This document shows positions 34,788-43,997 of a stretch of 64,000 nt of DNA, one piece after another (the first letter of the stretch is position 1; the number at the start of each line of letters is the position of its first letter). The translations under genes and the position numbers were made by a program. Location: assembly GCA_027485695.1 (NCBI GenBank), contig JAIXQO010000003.1, positions 124,001 to 188,000 of the forward strand, in the 5' to 3' direction. A model generated the notes under the pieces. The model was not told the DNA's origin. It worked only from the letters and a program-made list of their open reading frames with translations, and searched no databases. The stretch comes from Pseudomonadota bacterium. GTDB lineage: Bacteria; Bdellovibrionota; UBA1018.

Positions 34788-35707
34788 GCCAAGTCACGAT
34801 TTTTGAAATGGGCCTTCGCGATGGTCTCCAAAACGAATCGCGCTCGGTTCGTCTAGAAGATCGGCTATCCTTGGCGCAGAATCTCCTCAAGTCTGGGATT
34901 CGCGAACTCGAGCTCGGAGCGTTCGTGCGCGAAGACAAAGTCCCTCAGATGGCAGGGACCTCGGAGTTGTTCCAAAAAATCGGAAAACCGGCCAAAAATA
35001 CGCGTTTTTGGGCACTGGTTCCTAATCTCAAAGGTTTTGAGCGAGCCGTGCAGTCGAATGTTCAGTCGATTGCCGTGTTCACGGCTGCAACGGAATCGTT
35101 CGCTCAACGCAACATCGGGATGTCGATTGCCGATTCATACGCCGTTTTCAAAGAGGTGATCCAAGAAGCTAAGCGCCGTAAGATCACCGTACGAGGTTAC
35201 CTCTCAACCGCGTTCGGCTGCCCATTCGAAGGGCCCGTTTCCGCGAAACAAGCGCTCAAAGGTGTCGATCAACTCATGAAGCTCGGCGTGTTCCAAGTTT
35301 CGATCGGTGACACGATCGGCATGGGCACTCCGAAAATGGTCGAGCAGGTCGTGAAACCCGCGCTCAAGAAATACGGAGCCAAGAAAATCGCGCTCCATTT
35401 TCACGATACCCGCGGTATGGCGGCGGCCAATGCGCTGAGATCGTTTGATCTCGGAGCGCGTGTATTCGACACGTCCGTCGGCGGTCTCGGCGGTTGCCCG
35501 TTCGCGCCCGGCGCGACTGGGAACCTGGCGACCGAGGATCTTGTATTCATGCTGGAGGGAATGGGCGTGAAGACAGGAATCGACCTCGATTTCCTCGCTC
35601 GTTCGTCTCTTTCGTTTCAACGCAAAATCAACCGCGGGTTAACCTCTCGTTACCTCACAGCCTATGCATCCCAGCAGAAAACTCGTATTGCGAATGATAG
35701 TCACTAA
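34784..35707 (+). CDS. liuE: Hydroxymethylglutaryl-CoA lyase
   Basis: The 307-residue product has the family markers: MGLRDGLQNE at the start (catalytic Arg and metal Asp), ALHFHDTRGMA with metal-binding His residues, and SVGGLGGCPFAPGATGNLATED with the catalytic Cys. It splits HMG-CoA to acetoacetate and acetyl-CoA, the last step of leucine breakdown. The start overlaps the carrier gene by ATGA. The usual EVGPRDG is here EMGLRDG, a mild change at the metal site edge. Confidence 0.93.
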   Translation: MSQVTIFEMGLRDGLQNESRSVRLEDRLSLAQNLLKSGIRELELGAFVREDKVPQMAGTSELFQKIGKPAKNTRFWALVPNLKGFERAVQSNVQSIAVFTAATESFAQRNIGMSIADSYAVFKEVIQEAKRRKITVRGYLSTAFGCPFEGPVSAKQALKGVDQLMKLGVFQVSIGDTIGMGTPKMVEQVVKPALKKYGAKKIALHFHDTRGMAAANALRSFDLGARVFDTSVGGLGGCPFAPGATGNLATEDLVFMLEGMGVKTGIDLDFLARSSLSFQRKINRGLTSRYLTAYASQQKTRIANDSH

Positions 35708-36446
35708 CGAGTTGAACTTCTGGATCCGTGCGATCCTCTTCGTTATCTGGTTCGTGATCTCGAGCGTGCTGGGGCTCGTGGTTGCAGTCTTTCGGTTTAA
35801 AAATGTCCGCAACAATGCTGTGTTCGGAAGAATCTTTGGACACGTGGCGCGCGCGATTCTGGGAATTCGAGTGCATCTCGAAGGACTTGAGTATGCGACT
35901 AGTGCGCGGCCCTGCATTTTCGTACTCAATCACCAGAGCGCTGCAGATATGGCGACTTTTTCGCCGATCTTCCCGACCGGGACGGTTTTGATCGGAAAAA
36001 AACAGCTTCGTTACATTCCCATCTGGGGCCTGATGTACGAAGCGTTCGGTAATATTCTGATCGACCGGAAGAACCGCGCGAACAGCGTCGCCGGGCTTCG
36101 CGAGGCGGTCGAAGCGCTCAAGCAGCACGGCCTCTCGATCATGATTTTTCCCGAAGGGACGAGAAACGCCGAGTTCCCTGGACTACTGCCTTTTAAGAAA
36201 GGCGCATTTCACATGGCAATCGAGGCACAGGTGCCGATCGCGCCCTGGGTTTCGGCGACGATCAAGCCGTTTGTCGATTTCAAAGCGCGTCGCATTCGAG
36301 GGGGAGACTTCTGGGTTCGTGTGCTGCCGCCGATTCCTACCGCAGGTCTCGGGCCATCAGATGTCCCGGAGCTTCTGACGCGCACGCAAGATGCGATGCT
36401 GGCGGCGCTCCTCGAATTGAATGCGAAGAGTCGACCCAACCGCTGA
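35697..36446 (+). CDS. plsC: 1-acyl-sn-glycerol-3-phosphate acyltransferase (PlsC type)
   Basis: From ATG 35697 the product is about 249 residues; a start at 35664 is also open. An N-terminal membrane segment (FWIRAILFVIWFVISSVLGL) leads to NHQSAADMATF, the HX4D catalytic motif, and FPEGTRNAEFPGLLPFKKGAF, the substrate-binding motif. It esterifies lysophosphatidic acid to phosphatidic acid at the inner membrane. The 11-base overlap with the HMG-CoA lyase gene puts it at the end of the leucine operon, an unusual place for this gene. Confidence 0.9.
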   Translation: MVTNELNFWIRAILFVIWFVISSVLGLVVAVFRFKNVRNNAVFGRIFGHVARAILGIRVHLEGLEYATSARPCIFVLNHQSAADMATFSPIFPTGTVLIGKKQLRYIPIWGLMYEAFGNILIDRKNRANSVAGLREAVEALKQHGLSIMIFPEGTRNAEFPGLLPFKKGAFHMAIEAQVPIAPWVSATIKPFVDFKARRIRGGDFWVRVLPPIPTAGLGPSDVPELLTRTQDAMLAALLELNAKSRPNR

Positions 36447-36546
36447 GGTCTGGTTTGCTGGCCAGAGTGAGGAAATCCGAAACGCTACTCCTTGCGCGCA
36501 TTCATTTCGATCGATTTTTTAAATTCTTCCCACTACCTTAACCTCT

Positions 36547-38592
36547 ATGAACCATTGGATCTGGGGTAGTGGAGTCGCGTTCTTGTGGGCCGTGCAATCA
36601 GTCGCTGGAATGGGGTCACTCCTCAATCCAGTTCCGGCCATCGAAGCTGTGATTCGTCAGGATGCCTCGGATTTGGGGCTGGACTCTTGGCTGATGTCAG
36701 CAGATTCAGCGCAACGGGTAGCAGGCGTTCGATTTTTAGGGCGTGTCCGTACGGATGCTTCCTGTCTCAAGCTACTCACCTATCTCTCGGACACCTCCAT
36801 CGAAGTTCAGTCCGAAGCTGCATTCGCCCTGGGGCAGTTTACTTGGAGCGAAACCTTTGCACCCAAGTGTGCTGCCCAAATTCCTTCTGCACTTGAACAA
36901 GCGTATCAACGCGAAATCACCTCGACGCGCGGACTCGTCGATTTTCAATTCTCAAGCGCCCTTTTAGAGGCGATGGCCAAATGGTCGTTCGCCGATCCAC
37001 ACGCGTTTCTCCTCGCGCACATGGACGTCCCCGCGCAACTTCAAAAAGCGCTCGTTTCCGGTTGGATGCACACCCGTTATATTCGGTTGTTCGAACGGAT
37101 GCCGAATGCTCCAGCTCCCACTCTTGATACCGCCGGCCGTGAATTCTTGGAACGCCTGATTCTCAAGGATGACGCGAATACGGATCTCGTTTTCTATTCG
37201 ATGTATCACTGGCGCCTTCGCGCGAGCGATGCTGTTTTAAAATGGGCGCTCGATCAAACAAACCACCGCGAAGTTTTGATTCAGTCGTTAAATCAGCTGA
37301 CTAGGCACCCAGACGTGAATTTTAAGGCCAAGACGATGGAGTTACTCTCGCATGCAGACGCCCGAGTTCGAGGCGAAGCATGGGGCGCGTTTCTCGCCTT
37401 GAAAACGGATGTAACAGATACTGAAATCGCTACCGCACTTGAGCGAGAAAAAGATCCAACCGTATTAGCTCCCGCACTCGATCAGGTGATCAGTAGCCGT
37501 GCAACTGCCGTGTCCAACGGTTCTTTGGTCAGTTTTGCGCAATCCACGAGCGCGTGGGTCCGCACCATCGCCATTCGGGAAACCATCCAACTAGCCCCAG
37601 ATGATTTGGGGAAAATAGCGATCATCGAAAATGCGTTCTTGGACGCCGCGCCTCGAGTCCGTGAAATGGCGATTCAAAAGGCCGCCAAACTAGATGTGGC
37701 TCTTGCGCAAACGTTCCTCACACGCGGGCTAAACGACGTGCATGCATTTGTTCGCGGCGCCGCACTCGCATTACTCCCGCAAACGGGTGCGCTCACTGCC
37801 GCAGAGGTTCCTCTGCTGAACGCCGCGCTTCGGGATTCATCCTCATACGTTCGCAGGAATGCCTTGAAGTTACTGATCGCAAGAGTGAGTTCTGATCAAG
37901 ATTTGATCCGGGTTTTTGATGTCTATCAAGCATCGCCGGAATTGATTTGGAGTGGGTTACGTCAACTCTGGGTGGAGCAGGTCGACGCTAAATGGACTGA
38001 CAGCACGGGCACTCTTTTGCTCAAACGTGCGCTCGGAATCGAGTCTGAGCCCAGCGCTTACAATGATATTCTCAAGCGCTTGCAAAAACGTGGAGTCGCA
38101 GGACTGCCTCAGTCGAAAATTGAATCCATCCCTCTGACCGCTTCTGATCTCGAGTGGGGTCCGAATGCGCGTCCGATCGTAAGATTTGAAACCACGCGGG
38201 GCTCGTTTGAGCTGGAGTTGAACTACGATTTGGCTCCGCTCCATGCGGCCACTTTCATGAAATCGGTGCGCAGCGGTTTCTATGACGGAATGGAGTTTTA
38301 CCGAGTTGAGCCAGGCTTCGTCATTCAAGGGGGCGATCAAGAGGGGACTGGCTGGCAGGAGGGAGCGTTTCTCCTGCGGGCAGAGATGTCCAACGAGCCT
38401 TATTTGCCAGGGACACTGGGAATGGCGCGGAGCGCCTCGTTTGACAGCGGAAGCACTCATTTCTTCGTGACACAGGTTTCCACGTTTGCGCTGGAGACCG
38501 CGTACACGATTTTTGGTCGGGTGGTCAGTGGAATGGACGTCGTTCAGGGGACAGAGCTTCAGGATCGGGTGATTTCGGCCAAAATCCAGTAA
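36547..38592 (+). CDS. Exported HEAT-repeat protein with C-terminal cyclophilin domain
   Basis: The 681-residue product has a signal peptide-like start (MNHWIWGSGVAFLWAVQSVAG). Residues about 40-480 form HEAT-type helical repeats (RVAGVRFLGRVRTDASCLKLL, VQSEAAFALGQ, VREMAIQKAAKLDV, VRGAALALLPQ, VRRNALKLLI). Residues about 535-680 form a cyclophilin: FETTRGSFELEL, FYDGMEFYRVEPGFVIQGGD, LGMARSASFDSGSTHFFVTQ. The active-site Arg of FHRI is present as FYRV. It may act as a periplasmic folding factor with a large docking arm. It stands alone. Confidence 0.85.
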   Translation: MNHWIWGSGVAFLWAVQSVAGMGSLLNPVPAIEAVIRQDASDLGLDSWLMSADSAQRVAGVRFLGRVRTDASCLKLLTYLSDTSIEVQSEAAFALGQFTWSETFAPKCAAQIPSALEQAYQREITSTRGLVDFQFSSALLEAMAKWSFADPHAFLLAHMDVPAQLQKALVSGWMHTRYIRLFERMPNAPAPTLDTAGREFLERLILKDDANTDLVFYSMYHWRLRASDAVLKWALDQTNHREVLIQSLNQLTRHPDVNFKAKTMELLSHADARVRGEAWGAFLALKTDVTDTEIATALEREKDPTVLAPALDQVISSRATAVSNGSLVSFAQSTSAWVRTIAIRETIQLAPDDLGKIAIIENAFLDAAPRVREMAIQKAAKLDVALAQTFLTRGLNDVHAFVRGAALALLPQTGALTAAEVPLLNAALRDSSSYVRRNALKLLIARVSSDQDLIRVFDVYQASPELIWSGLRQLWVEQVDAKWTDSTGTLLLKRALGIESEPSAYNDILKRLQKRGVAGLPQSKIESIPLTASDLEWGPNARPIVRFETTRGSFELELNYDLAPLHAATFMKSVRSGFYDGMEFYRVEPGFVIQGGDQEGTGWQEGAFLLRAEMSNEPYLPGTLGMARSASFDSGSTHFFVTQVSTFALETAYTIFGRVVSGMDVVQGTELQDRVISAKIQ

Positions 38593-38631
38593 ATGGATGG
38601 ACCGATTCACTCAAGTCCACGGGGTAGAATC

Positions 38632-38660
38632 TTGACCTTTTTGGCGCGATTCGTTAACTC
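38632..38660 (+). promoter_or_regulatory. Candidate sigma-70 promoter
   Basis: TTGACC (38632-38637) and TAACTC (38655-38660) are separated by 17 bases, upstream of the small membrane protein gene at 38694. Confidence 0.4.
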
Positions 38661-38693
38661 TGAGGTCATTCAATTTCAAAGGCGGTTTTCACT

Positions 38694-38969
38694 ATGTCCG
38701 GATGGATCATCACGAGTTGGGTTTTCGTCGCACTGATTACGGGTGTTAATATTTTTCTATTTCTGAAATTGAAAAACGCCTCTGAGCAAATGCTCAAGAT
38801 GGCATTCCCGAACGCCAAGAACATGAGCGAAGCGCTCGATTCCATGCAGAAAATGATGGGCGGAATGGGTGGCCGTATGCCGAATTTGGGCAACCTGGGC
38901 AAAGCCAACACCGACGCTCAGCTCAAGCAAGCCATGGAGTTCATGAAGAATCGCAACCGTCCTCGCTAA
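38694..38969 (+). CDS. Small Met/Gly-rich membrane protein
   Basis: The 91-residue product has one N-terminal membrane span (WIITSWVFVALITGVNIFLFL), then a cytoplasmic or periplasmic tail whose MQKMMGGMGGRMPNLGNLG resembles the C-terminal tail of the signal recognition particle protein Ffh. Its role is unknown. It lies six bases before the barrel gene and is probably co-transcribed with it. Confidence 0.65.
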   Translation: MSGWIITSWVFVALITGVNIFLFLKLKNASEQMLKMAFPNAKNMSEALDSMQKMMGGMGGRMPNLGNLGKANTDAQLKQAMEFMKNRNRPR

Positions 38970-38975
38970 TCTTTC

Positions 38976-40127
38976 GTGAGAAAGATTGGGACGTTCTTCA
39001 CCGCGTTTTTCATCCTGACGCCGTCTCTCTTTGCGGCCTCGCTCGAAGATTTCACCCCCGCTACGGTAACGAACGAAACCCGCGCGGTCGTTGGATCGGT
39101 ACGCGTTTTCGAAAATGGGAGTGAAGTCACCGAATCCTGCCGCATCTGTTTTCGTGGTGGACTCAGCGACTGTTATCAACTCCCCGTCAAAGGCGTCGTC
39201 TATCACACGCTGAGTCCCGGTATGCATGCGGTTATGACCTTGAACTGCGTAGGAAAATTCCCCGAAAAATCACCGGTGCGCGGTTTTCAATTTCCAGTCG
39301 ACCCTCGATACGGAGTCGGGACCTACTTCGGATCAGTCACGCTCGAAGGTGAGTTCGGCGATGGCTCGCCGGGATTCAAACTCGTGCAGGTCGAAGATCA
39401 ATATGCCCGAGACGTAGGACCTTTTCACCGCATCTATGGATCTCGAATGGGACTTCGTTACGCAAGAAACATGGCTCGCGGAGGCTCCATTCCCGCGCAG
39501 TCTCCTGCGAGAACTCGATCATTCGGTCGCCCGGAGAACGCAAAAAAATCTGAACCGATCAAACCGCTTAAACCGACCAAGAAATCCTGGTACGCGTACA
39601 TTGGCGGCATCTACGCTTTGTCGACGAAACACTCGGGAGATGCCGCCGTCATTCAAGAGAATCTCAACACGATCAAGTCCATTTCAGGTGCCAAGGAATC
39701 CAAGTTCGGGGTGCAATTCGCGCTGCTTTTTCCGATGAAAAAGATGCCGCTCATGATCGGACCGTACTTTAGATATTTGAGCCAAGGGATCACGGCGACT
39801 CCTTACAAAATGGCCATCAATACGACGGAGCTCGGCGCGACCGGGCGATATTATTTCAATCCGGAGTTCAGCGGTCTTTATGGGCACGCCGATCTCGCGC
39901 TTTCACGACTCACGCTCGACTACGCGGATTCGACGGGTGTGACCGACGACAAAAAAGGCTCCACCGGCATGGGATTCGCCGTTGCGTTGGGCGCAGGTTA
40001 CGAGTTCATCCTTGGGCAAAGCATGCGATTCGGTCCGGCACTGACCTATCAGAAATCGAGCATGCCGTCGGACGGACAGACTTGGGGAGTCAGTTCGTTT
40101 CTGCTCTCATTTCACTTAGGTTTCTGA
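38976..40127 (+). CDS. Outer-membrane barrel protein with N-terminal Cys domain
   Basis: A GTG start gives a 383-residue product with a signal peptide ending at FAA-S. Residues about 25-140 form a beta domain with four Cys (TESCRICFRGGLSDCYQL, LNCVGKF), probably periplasmic. A basic, Pro-rich linker (residues about 155-205) follows, then residues 205-383 have alternating aromatic strands ending in SFLLSFHLGF, a typical eight-stranded outer-membrane barrel. No family is recognised. It converges with the DTW gene, overlapping by 16 bases. Confidence 0.7.
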   Translation: MRKIGTFFTAFFILTPSLFAASLEDFTPATVTNETRAVVGSVRVFENGSEVTESCRICFRGGLSDCYQLPVKGVVYHTLSPGMHAVMTLNCVGKFPEKSPVRGFQFPVDPRYGVGTYFGSVTLEGEFGDGSPGFKLVQVEDQYARDVGPFHRIYGSRMGLRYARNMARGGSIPAQSPARTRSFGRPENAKKSEPIKPLKPTKKSWYAYIGGIYALSTKHSGDAAVIQENLNTIKSISGAKESKFGVQFALLFPMKKMPLMIGPYFRYLSQGITATPYKMAINTTELGATGRYYFNPEFSGLYGHADLALSRLTLDYADSTGVTDDKKGSTGMGFAVALGAGYEFILGQSMRFGPALTYQKSSMPSDGQTWGVSSFLLSFHLGF

Positions 40128-40765
40128 TCGCGCGCGGCTTTGCGCTGGTCGCGCGCCATTTCGAGTAGTTTCGCGAACGAATTCCGCAGGCCTTCAGTCA
40201 GTTGCTCTTCTTCGCCTAAGCAAGCGAGCGCTTCGGCGGTAGATTCGATCGTCGAGACGCATTCCTTGCGCGGCTCTTTGCGGAGTTTGCCGTAGAGCGA
40301 TGGGCGAGTCGGATTCAGAACGAGCCGCTGGCATTTCAGCAGCCACGCGTTTCTCCACCAGAGCGCTTTGGCTTGGCTCCAGGTGCCGTCGATCACGATG
40401 ATTCCCTCAAGCTCAGTGAGCGCGCGATTGAATTCCTTGGGTGGAAGCGCGGCGCCCTTTTTATCGACTGGAATGAGCGGCTTGCCTTCGGGAGCGTTTT
40501 TCGCGCCGGAACCGAGATAGAGCACGCCCCATTTTTTTGGGTCGATTTCATCGTTTCCAAGAATCGCTTTGAGATTTCTCCAGGAGAGGCCCACTTTGAG
40601 CATCGAGTGTTCGAGGCTTCGCTCGAGCAGCCGAGCGGTGCCGAGTTTCTTGTCCGGCTCCTGCGGATGCTGAAGGATCAGAACGAAACGCGTGTTCGCG
40701 AATTTCGTCACTTCAAGAGAGTCGCTGAGCGGGGCTTCTTTTTCGGATGATTTGGAGTTTTCCAC
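40112..40765 (-). CDS. DTW-domain protein (tRNA aminocarboxypropyltransferase type)
   Basis: The 217-residue product has the DTW motif as IDGTWSQAK and the LNPTRPSLYGKLRKEPR segment; family members add the acp group to uridine in the tRNA variable loop or D-loop using S-adenosylmethionine. The usual N-terminal Cys cluster that binds zinc is absent: the protein goes straight from a charged tail to FVLILQHPQEPDKKLGTARLL. The GTG start lies 53 bases inside the upstream RadC-like gene, so coupling is likely. Confidence 0.82.
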   Translation of the reverse strand: MENSKSSEKEAPLSDSLEVTKFANTRFVLILQHPQEPDKKLGTARLLERSLEHSMLKVGLSWRNLKAILGNDEIDPKKWGVLYLGSGAKNAPEGKPLIPVDKKGAALPPKEFNRALTELEGIIVIDGTWSQAKALWWRNAWLLKCQRLVLNPTRPSLYGKLRKEPRKECVSTIESTAEALACLGEEEQLTEGLRNSFAKLLEMARDQRKAARDQKPK

Positions 40766-41291
40766 GTGGTTGCGAACCTATCATCATCCAGTGGGTTTGG
40801 CGAATACCGACGATGCCATGTCCTAACAGGTGGATCCCAAAGGTTTTACTGAGCTCTCCGATCTTGCGGGTGAGGCGCACATCCTCGAGTGACGGGAGTA
40901 AGGACTGCGATGGATGGTTGTGGAACAGGTAGAATCCGGCTGGTTCTAAACGAAGCAGGTCGAGGAAGAATTTGCGGAGCGGGAACGCAACGCGTGTTTC
41001 AGACCCTTGAGAAAGGAGCTGCCACTCGCCGGGTTTTCGGTCCGGGAATACAGGAATCCATCCGATCCATTCGCGAAGGCTGGATCGCAGTGAATCGGGA
41101 ATTCGATCCTCGATCTCGCATGGCTCCGGAAGTGGCCTCGAATTCGCCTGCTCGCGCCGAATTCGATAGGCATGGTAGCGGTCAAGAATGGTGAGGAGAG
41201 TTCTGGTTTCCGGATCTGGGTGATCCTGGAGGCGTTCGATGAACTCGTGCAGTTCTGGTTCTGTTTCAGGCCAATGAATGAAATCGCGCAT
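40713..41291 (-). CDS. RadC-like JAB/MPN-domain protein
   Basis: The 192-residue product has the JAMM metal motif in FHNHPSQSLLPSLEDVRL: His124, His126, Ser134 and Asp137. The context ELSKTFGIHLLGHGIVGI matches RadC proteins. The helix-hairpin-helix domain of full RadC is missing; the N-terminal half (residues 1-110) is different and unrecognised. RadC function is unclear in general, so no role is claimed. It overlaps the DTW gene by 53 bases. Confidence 0.78.
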   Translation of the reverse strand: MRDFIHWPETEPELHEFIERLQDHPDPETRTLLTILDRYHAYRIRREQANSRPLPEPCEIEDRIPDSLRSSLREWIGWIPVFPDRKPGEWQLLSQGSETRVAFPLRKFFLDLLRLEPAGFYLFHNHPSQSLLPSLEDVRLTRKIGELSKTFGIHLLGHGIVGIRQTHWMMIGSQPRGKLQIIRKRSPAQRLS

Positions 41292-41321
41292 TCCGCGTAC
41301 TTAGCAAGTGCGCGGCCAACC

Positions 41322-41966
41322 TCATCGCATTTGCTGGCGACTCACGAGGATTTCCCAGGCGCTCCTCGCTTGACGACGGCAATCTCGGACCGGGATCGAT
41401 CTCGAAAACGATTTCGATCCGCGAATGCGCTGGCTCTCCTGCTGCGAGTTCACCGAAAGAACTTCAAAAACTCTTCGAGAAACCTTCGGGACGTTTCCCG
41501 TTTGCATGGACTTTTCGACATTGGTACGGAGTGGGATCTCGTAGTTCTCAATTTCGTATCGATGTTCGAGTCTCATTTCTTGCACTGCTTGAATGTGGGC
41601 ATGCAAATAAGCGATTTTTTCTTCGGTCGTGGTAAACGGATCTAAGTTTTCAGGCACCAACGGGCGGCCAACGACGATAAGTGTCCCTGCGGCCCAATAT
41701 TTTAAGTAGGTTTCCGCGAGCTTTTCGATCGTTTTGCGCGCCGGCGTCTTCTCTTCTTGTTTTTGTTCGATTTTCGCTAGGATTTTCCTCGAGTGGGCGA
41801 GTTCTTCGATCATCTTGTGATCCACGTTCCGGAGATCCTGGATTCGATTGGTCATACAATCCAAGAATCCCTGAAGCACTTGCGTTTCTAGACCTGACCA
41901 AGGGGCACCGGCCAGGGAGACATTTGAACTCATGATTGCAATGAGGGACAGAATAAACCTGCGCAT
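41322..41966 (-). CDS. Exported protein of unknown function
   Basis: ATG 41966 is used because GGAG lies six bases upstream; two earlier in-frame starts exist at 41972 and 41978. The product of 214 residues has a signal peptide ending at SLAG. The mature part is helical and charged (IQDLRNVDHKMIEELAHSRKILAKIEQKQEEK), probably a coiled coil around residues 45-75, with a basic C-terminus rich in Ser and Arg. No family is recognised. Confidence 0.6.
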   Translation of the reverse strand: MRRFILSLIAIMSSNVSLAGAPWSGLETQVLQGFLDCMTNRIQDLRNVDHKMIEELAHSRKILAKIEQKQEEKTPARKTIEKLAETYLKYWAAGTLIVVGRPLVPENLDPFTTTEEKIAYLHAHIQAVQEMRLEHRYEIENYEIPLRTNVEKSMQTGNVPKVSRRVFEVLSVNSQQESQRIRGSKSFSRSIPVRDCRRQARSAWEILVSRQQMR

Positions 41967-42118
41967 CGTCATCTCCAAAGGACAGGTGGGAGGGGCGGAT
42001 GCAGGTTATTGTATTTTTTAAATTTAAAAAATGTAAATAATTAGTCGTGGGCCATCGCTCATGACGAAATGTTTCAGTTATGAATAGCTGGAGGCGATTG
42101 AAACATCCTTGGACGGAA

Positions 42119-42466
42119 TTAACGTGGTTTTGAGCGTGATTCTTCCGAAGGTAGCGTCATTACGCCGTTCTCATAGCGACGTTCGATGATCTTATTTCCT
42201 GATTCATCGAAGTAAGACCAGACCCCCGTTCGTTTTCCGTTTTCGAACCGCCCTTCGAGCGCGATTTTTCCGTTTTTACGCCACTGTTGAAATTGCCCGT
42301 CATTCACGAGCGTCCCGTCGCGAAGTTGTTTCTGCTCGCAGCGCATATGGCCCTGGATCGTGGGTTCCCAAGTCGTATCGCCGGCCTTCGAGCAGGGTTT
42401 TAGGGTGGTCGAACAGCCGCTCGTAAATCCGACTAAAATAATCAGAAATAAAAATCGAGGTCCCAT
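42119..42466 (-). CDS. Small lipoprotein with MORN-like repeats
   Basis: The 115-residue product has a lipobox at TSGC (Cys18). From about residue 55 there are MORN-type turns: GQFQQWRKNGKIALEGRFENG, KRTGVWSYFDESGNK and RRYENGVM, as in YwqK-type proteins. These repeats usually mediate contacts with membranes or proteins. It should be lipid-anchored in the periplasm or outer membrane. The gene is divergent to the following exported protein. Confidence 0.75.
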   Translation of the reverse strand: MGPRFLFLIILVGFTSGCSTTLKPCSKAGDTTWEPTIQGHMRCEQKQLRDGTLVNDGQFQQWRKNGKIALEGRFENGKRTGVWSYFDESGNKIIERRYENGVMTLPSEESRSKPR

Positions 42467-42593
42467 GTCCTCGATTCTACATCGTTTTATTTAAATGACG
42501 CTCCAGGTAAAAAATGTCCTTGGTGTGGACGGTGTTTGTGGTATGTCGCGCCGCATCAAGTTTAGGGGTTCACCAACCCGGAAGGAAGCGAAA

Positions 42594-43898
42594 ATGAAAA
42601 TCAATCGACTGCTCAGTAATCAGTGGCTGTCTGTTTCGACCGCCCTGGCTCTTATCCTCTCGAATTTGGGTCTTGCAGACCCTCTGAATTATCCATCCGT
42701 CGTCGATCTTGCCCAGTACCGGGGCACGCCTATTTTCGAAGTCATGCGCACAGTGATTAAGCCGCAGCTGGACCGCAAAGCCGTCGAAGGTTTCTACGTT
42801 GCTGACGGACGAACCGCTGTTCGCGCGCTCGACCAAGTCGACGACAAAGTCGCTCGCTCGGCTCTGAAAGGTCTCGGCGTCGAAGGACTCGGTCGATTGG
42901 CAGATTCACTGAATCGCCGTGGACGTCCGATCACATTCTATGATCTACCGGAGGCGATCGCAGCGACTCCTGGATTTCGTGGTGATCGTTACGATCTCAC
43001 CACCTATCTCTCCCTCGTGAGCGGCGGCGGTGTTGCGGTGAAAATCGCGGACGACGTTTACGCTTACAACGTGAACTACGGAACCGGTCAACGCGACAAA
43101 GACGAGATGACTGGTCGTAGCTTCGGTGCTGCAGGCCAATACCACAAAGCATTCGATGCATCGGACGCCGCTTACTTGCGTGCGCTCGAGAAAATTGCCC
43201 GCCCTCGCGTGCCGGACAATGGTCGTGAGATTATGGCGTTCACTCGCACGATTCTCGAAGTGATCACGAAATCAGATGCAACCGGTTTCAACTACCTCTC
43301 TCCAGAAGGCAAAGCCGTCGCGAGCGATTTCCTCGCCGTTTACATGGCTGAGCAAGATCGCCACTTGATGGTGAACTTGCGCACGCACCACTGGGATTCG
43401 GCACTCCTCGAAGTTACGCTGCTCGCAGCGTTTCACGCGGGTCAAGAGCGTCTTGCGATGGTGTTTGAGCATGAACAAGATCGTTATATTTTCACCGACC
43501 GCGTGGTCGATCAAATTGGCCGCCGCCGTACGCCAGCCGACCTGACGCTTCGTCCGGCTGGATTGGTGGACTACTGGCAGTTCTCGACGAATCCAGAGAA
43601 CCCGAACCGCAGCGGTATCAACATCACCCGCGGCGCGTTCTCCCGCTTGGAGCGTAAGATCACGGAATACGTCCGCCGTACGCGTCCGGGCATGGTCGAA
43701 AACATCGAGCGCATCGTGCAACGTCGCGGTAATCCGAACGTGTTCGACGCCGTCTCGGACTACCTGATCAACTTCAATACTCAGCAAAACGTCGCACGTA
43801 ACGCTGACGCATTGGTTGCTGCATACATGGAGTTCTTGAACCAAGTCCGCGTGGATGCTCCTGCGATTACGCGTGAGCTTCAGCAGACTCGTTTCTAG
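42594..43898 (+). CDS. Exported protein of unknown function, probably highly expressed
   Basis: GGAAGGAAG precedes the ATG at 42594; the frame back to 42495 is not used. The 434-residue product has a signal peptide ending near LGLA-D. The mature part is helical with many Arg and Tyr residues (GFYVADGRTAVRALDQVDDKVARSALKGLG, YDLPEAIAATPGFRGDRYD). Codon use is strongly biased to C-ending codons, as in highly expressed genes. A good terminator follows. No family is recognised. Confidence 0.75.
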   Translation: MKINRLLSNQWLSVSTALALILSNLGLADPLNYPSVVDLAQYRGTPIFEVMRTVIKPQLDRKAVEGFYVADGRTAVRALDQVDDKVARSALKGLGVEGLGRLADSLNRRGRPITFYDLPEAIAATPGFRGDRYDLTTYLSLVSGGGVAVKIADDVYAYNVNYGTGQRDKDEMTGRSFGAAGQYHKAFDASDAAYLRALEKIARPRVPDNGREIMAFTRTILEVITKSDATGFNYLSPEGKAVASDFLAVYMAEQDRHLMVNLRTHHWDSALLEVTLLAAFHAGQERLAMVFEHEQDRYIFTDRVVDQIGRRRTPADLTLRPAGLVDYWQFSTNPENPNRSGINITRGAFSRLERKITEYVRRTRPGMVENIERIVQRRGNPNVFDAVSDYLINFNTQQNVARNADALVAAYMEFLNQVRVDAPAITRELQQTRF

Positions 43899-43950
43899 TC
43901 GGTTCAAAAAGAACTTTATTTGCCGGGCTCCTGCCCCGCTGAAATCTAGA

Positions 43951-43979
43951 AAGCCCGGGCACAATGTGCCCGGGCTTTT
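43951..43979 (+). terminator. Rho-independent terminator
   Basis: AAGCCCGGGCAC and GTGCCCGGGCTT form a perfect 12-bp stem with an AAT loop, followed by TT. It ends the exported-protein gene that stops at 43898. Confidence 0.85.
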
Positions 43980-43997
43980 CCTTTTGTAGAATGTTGT

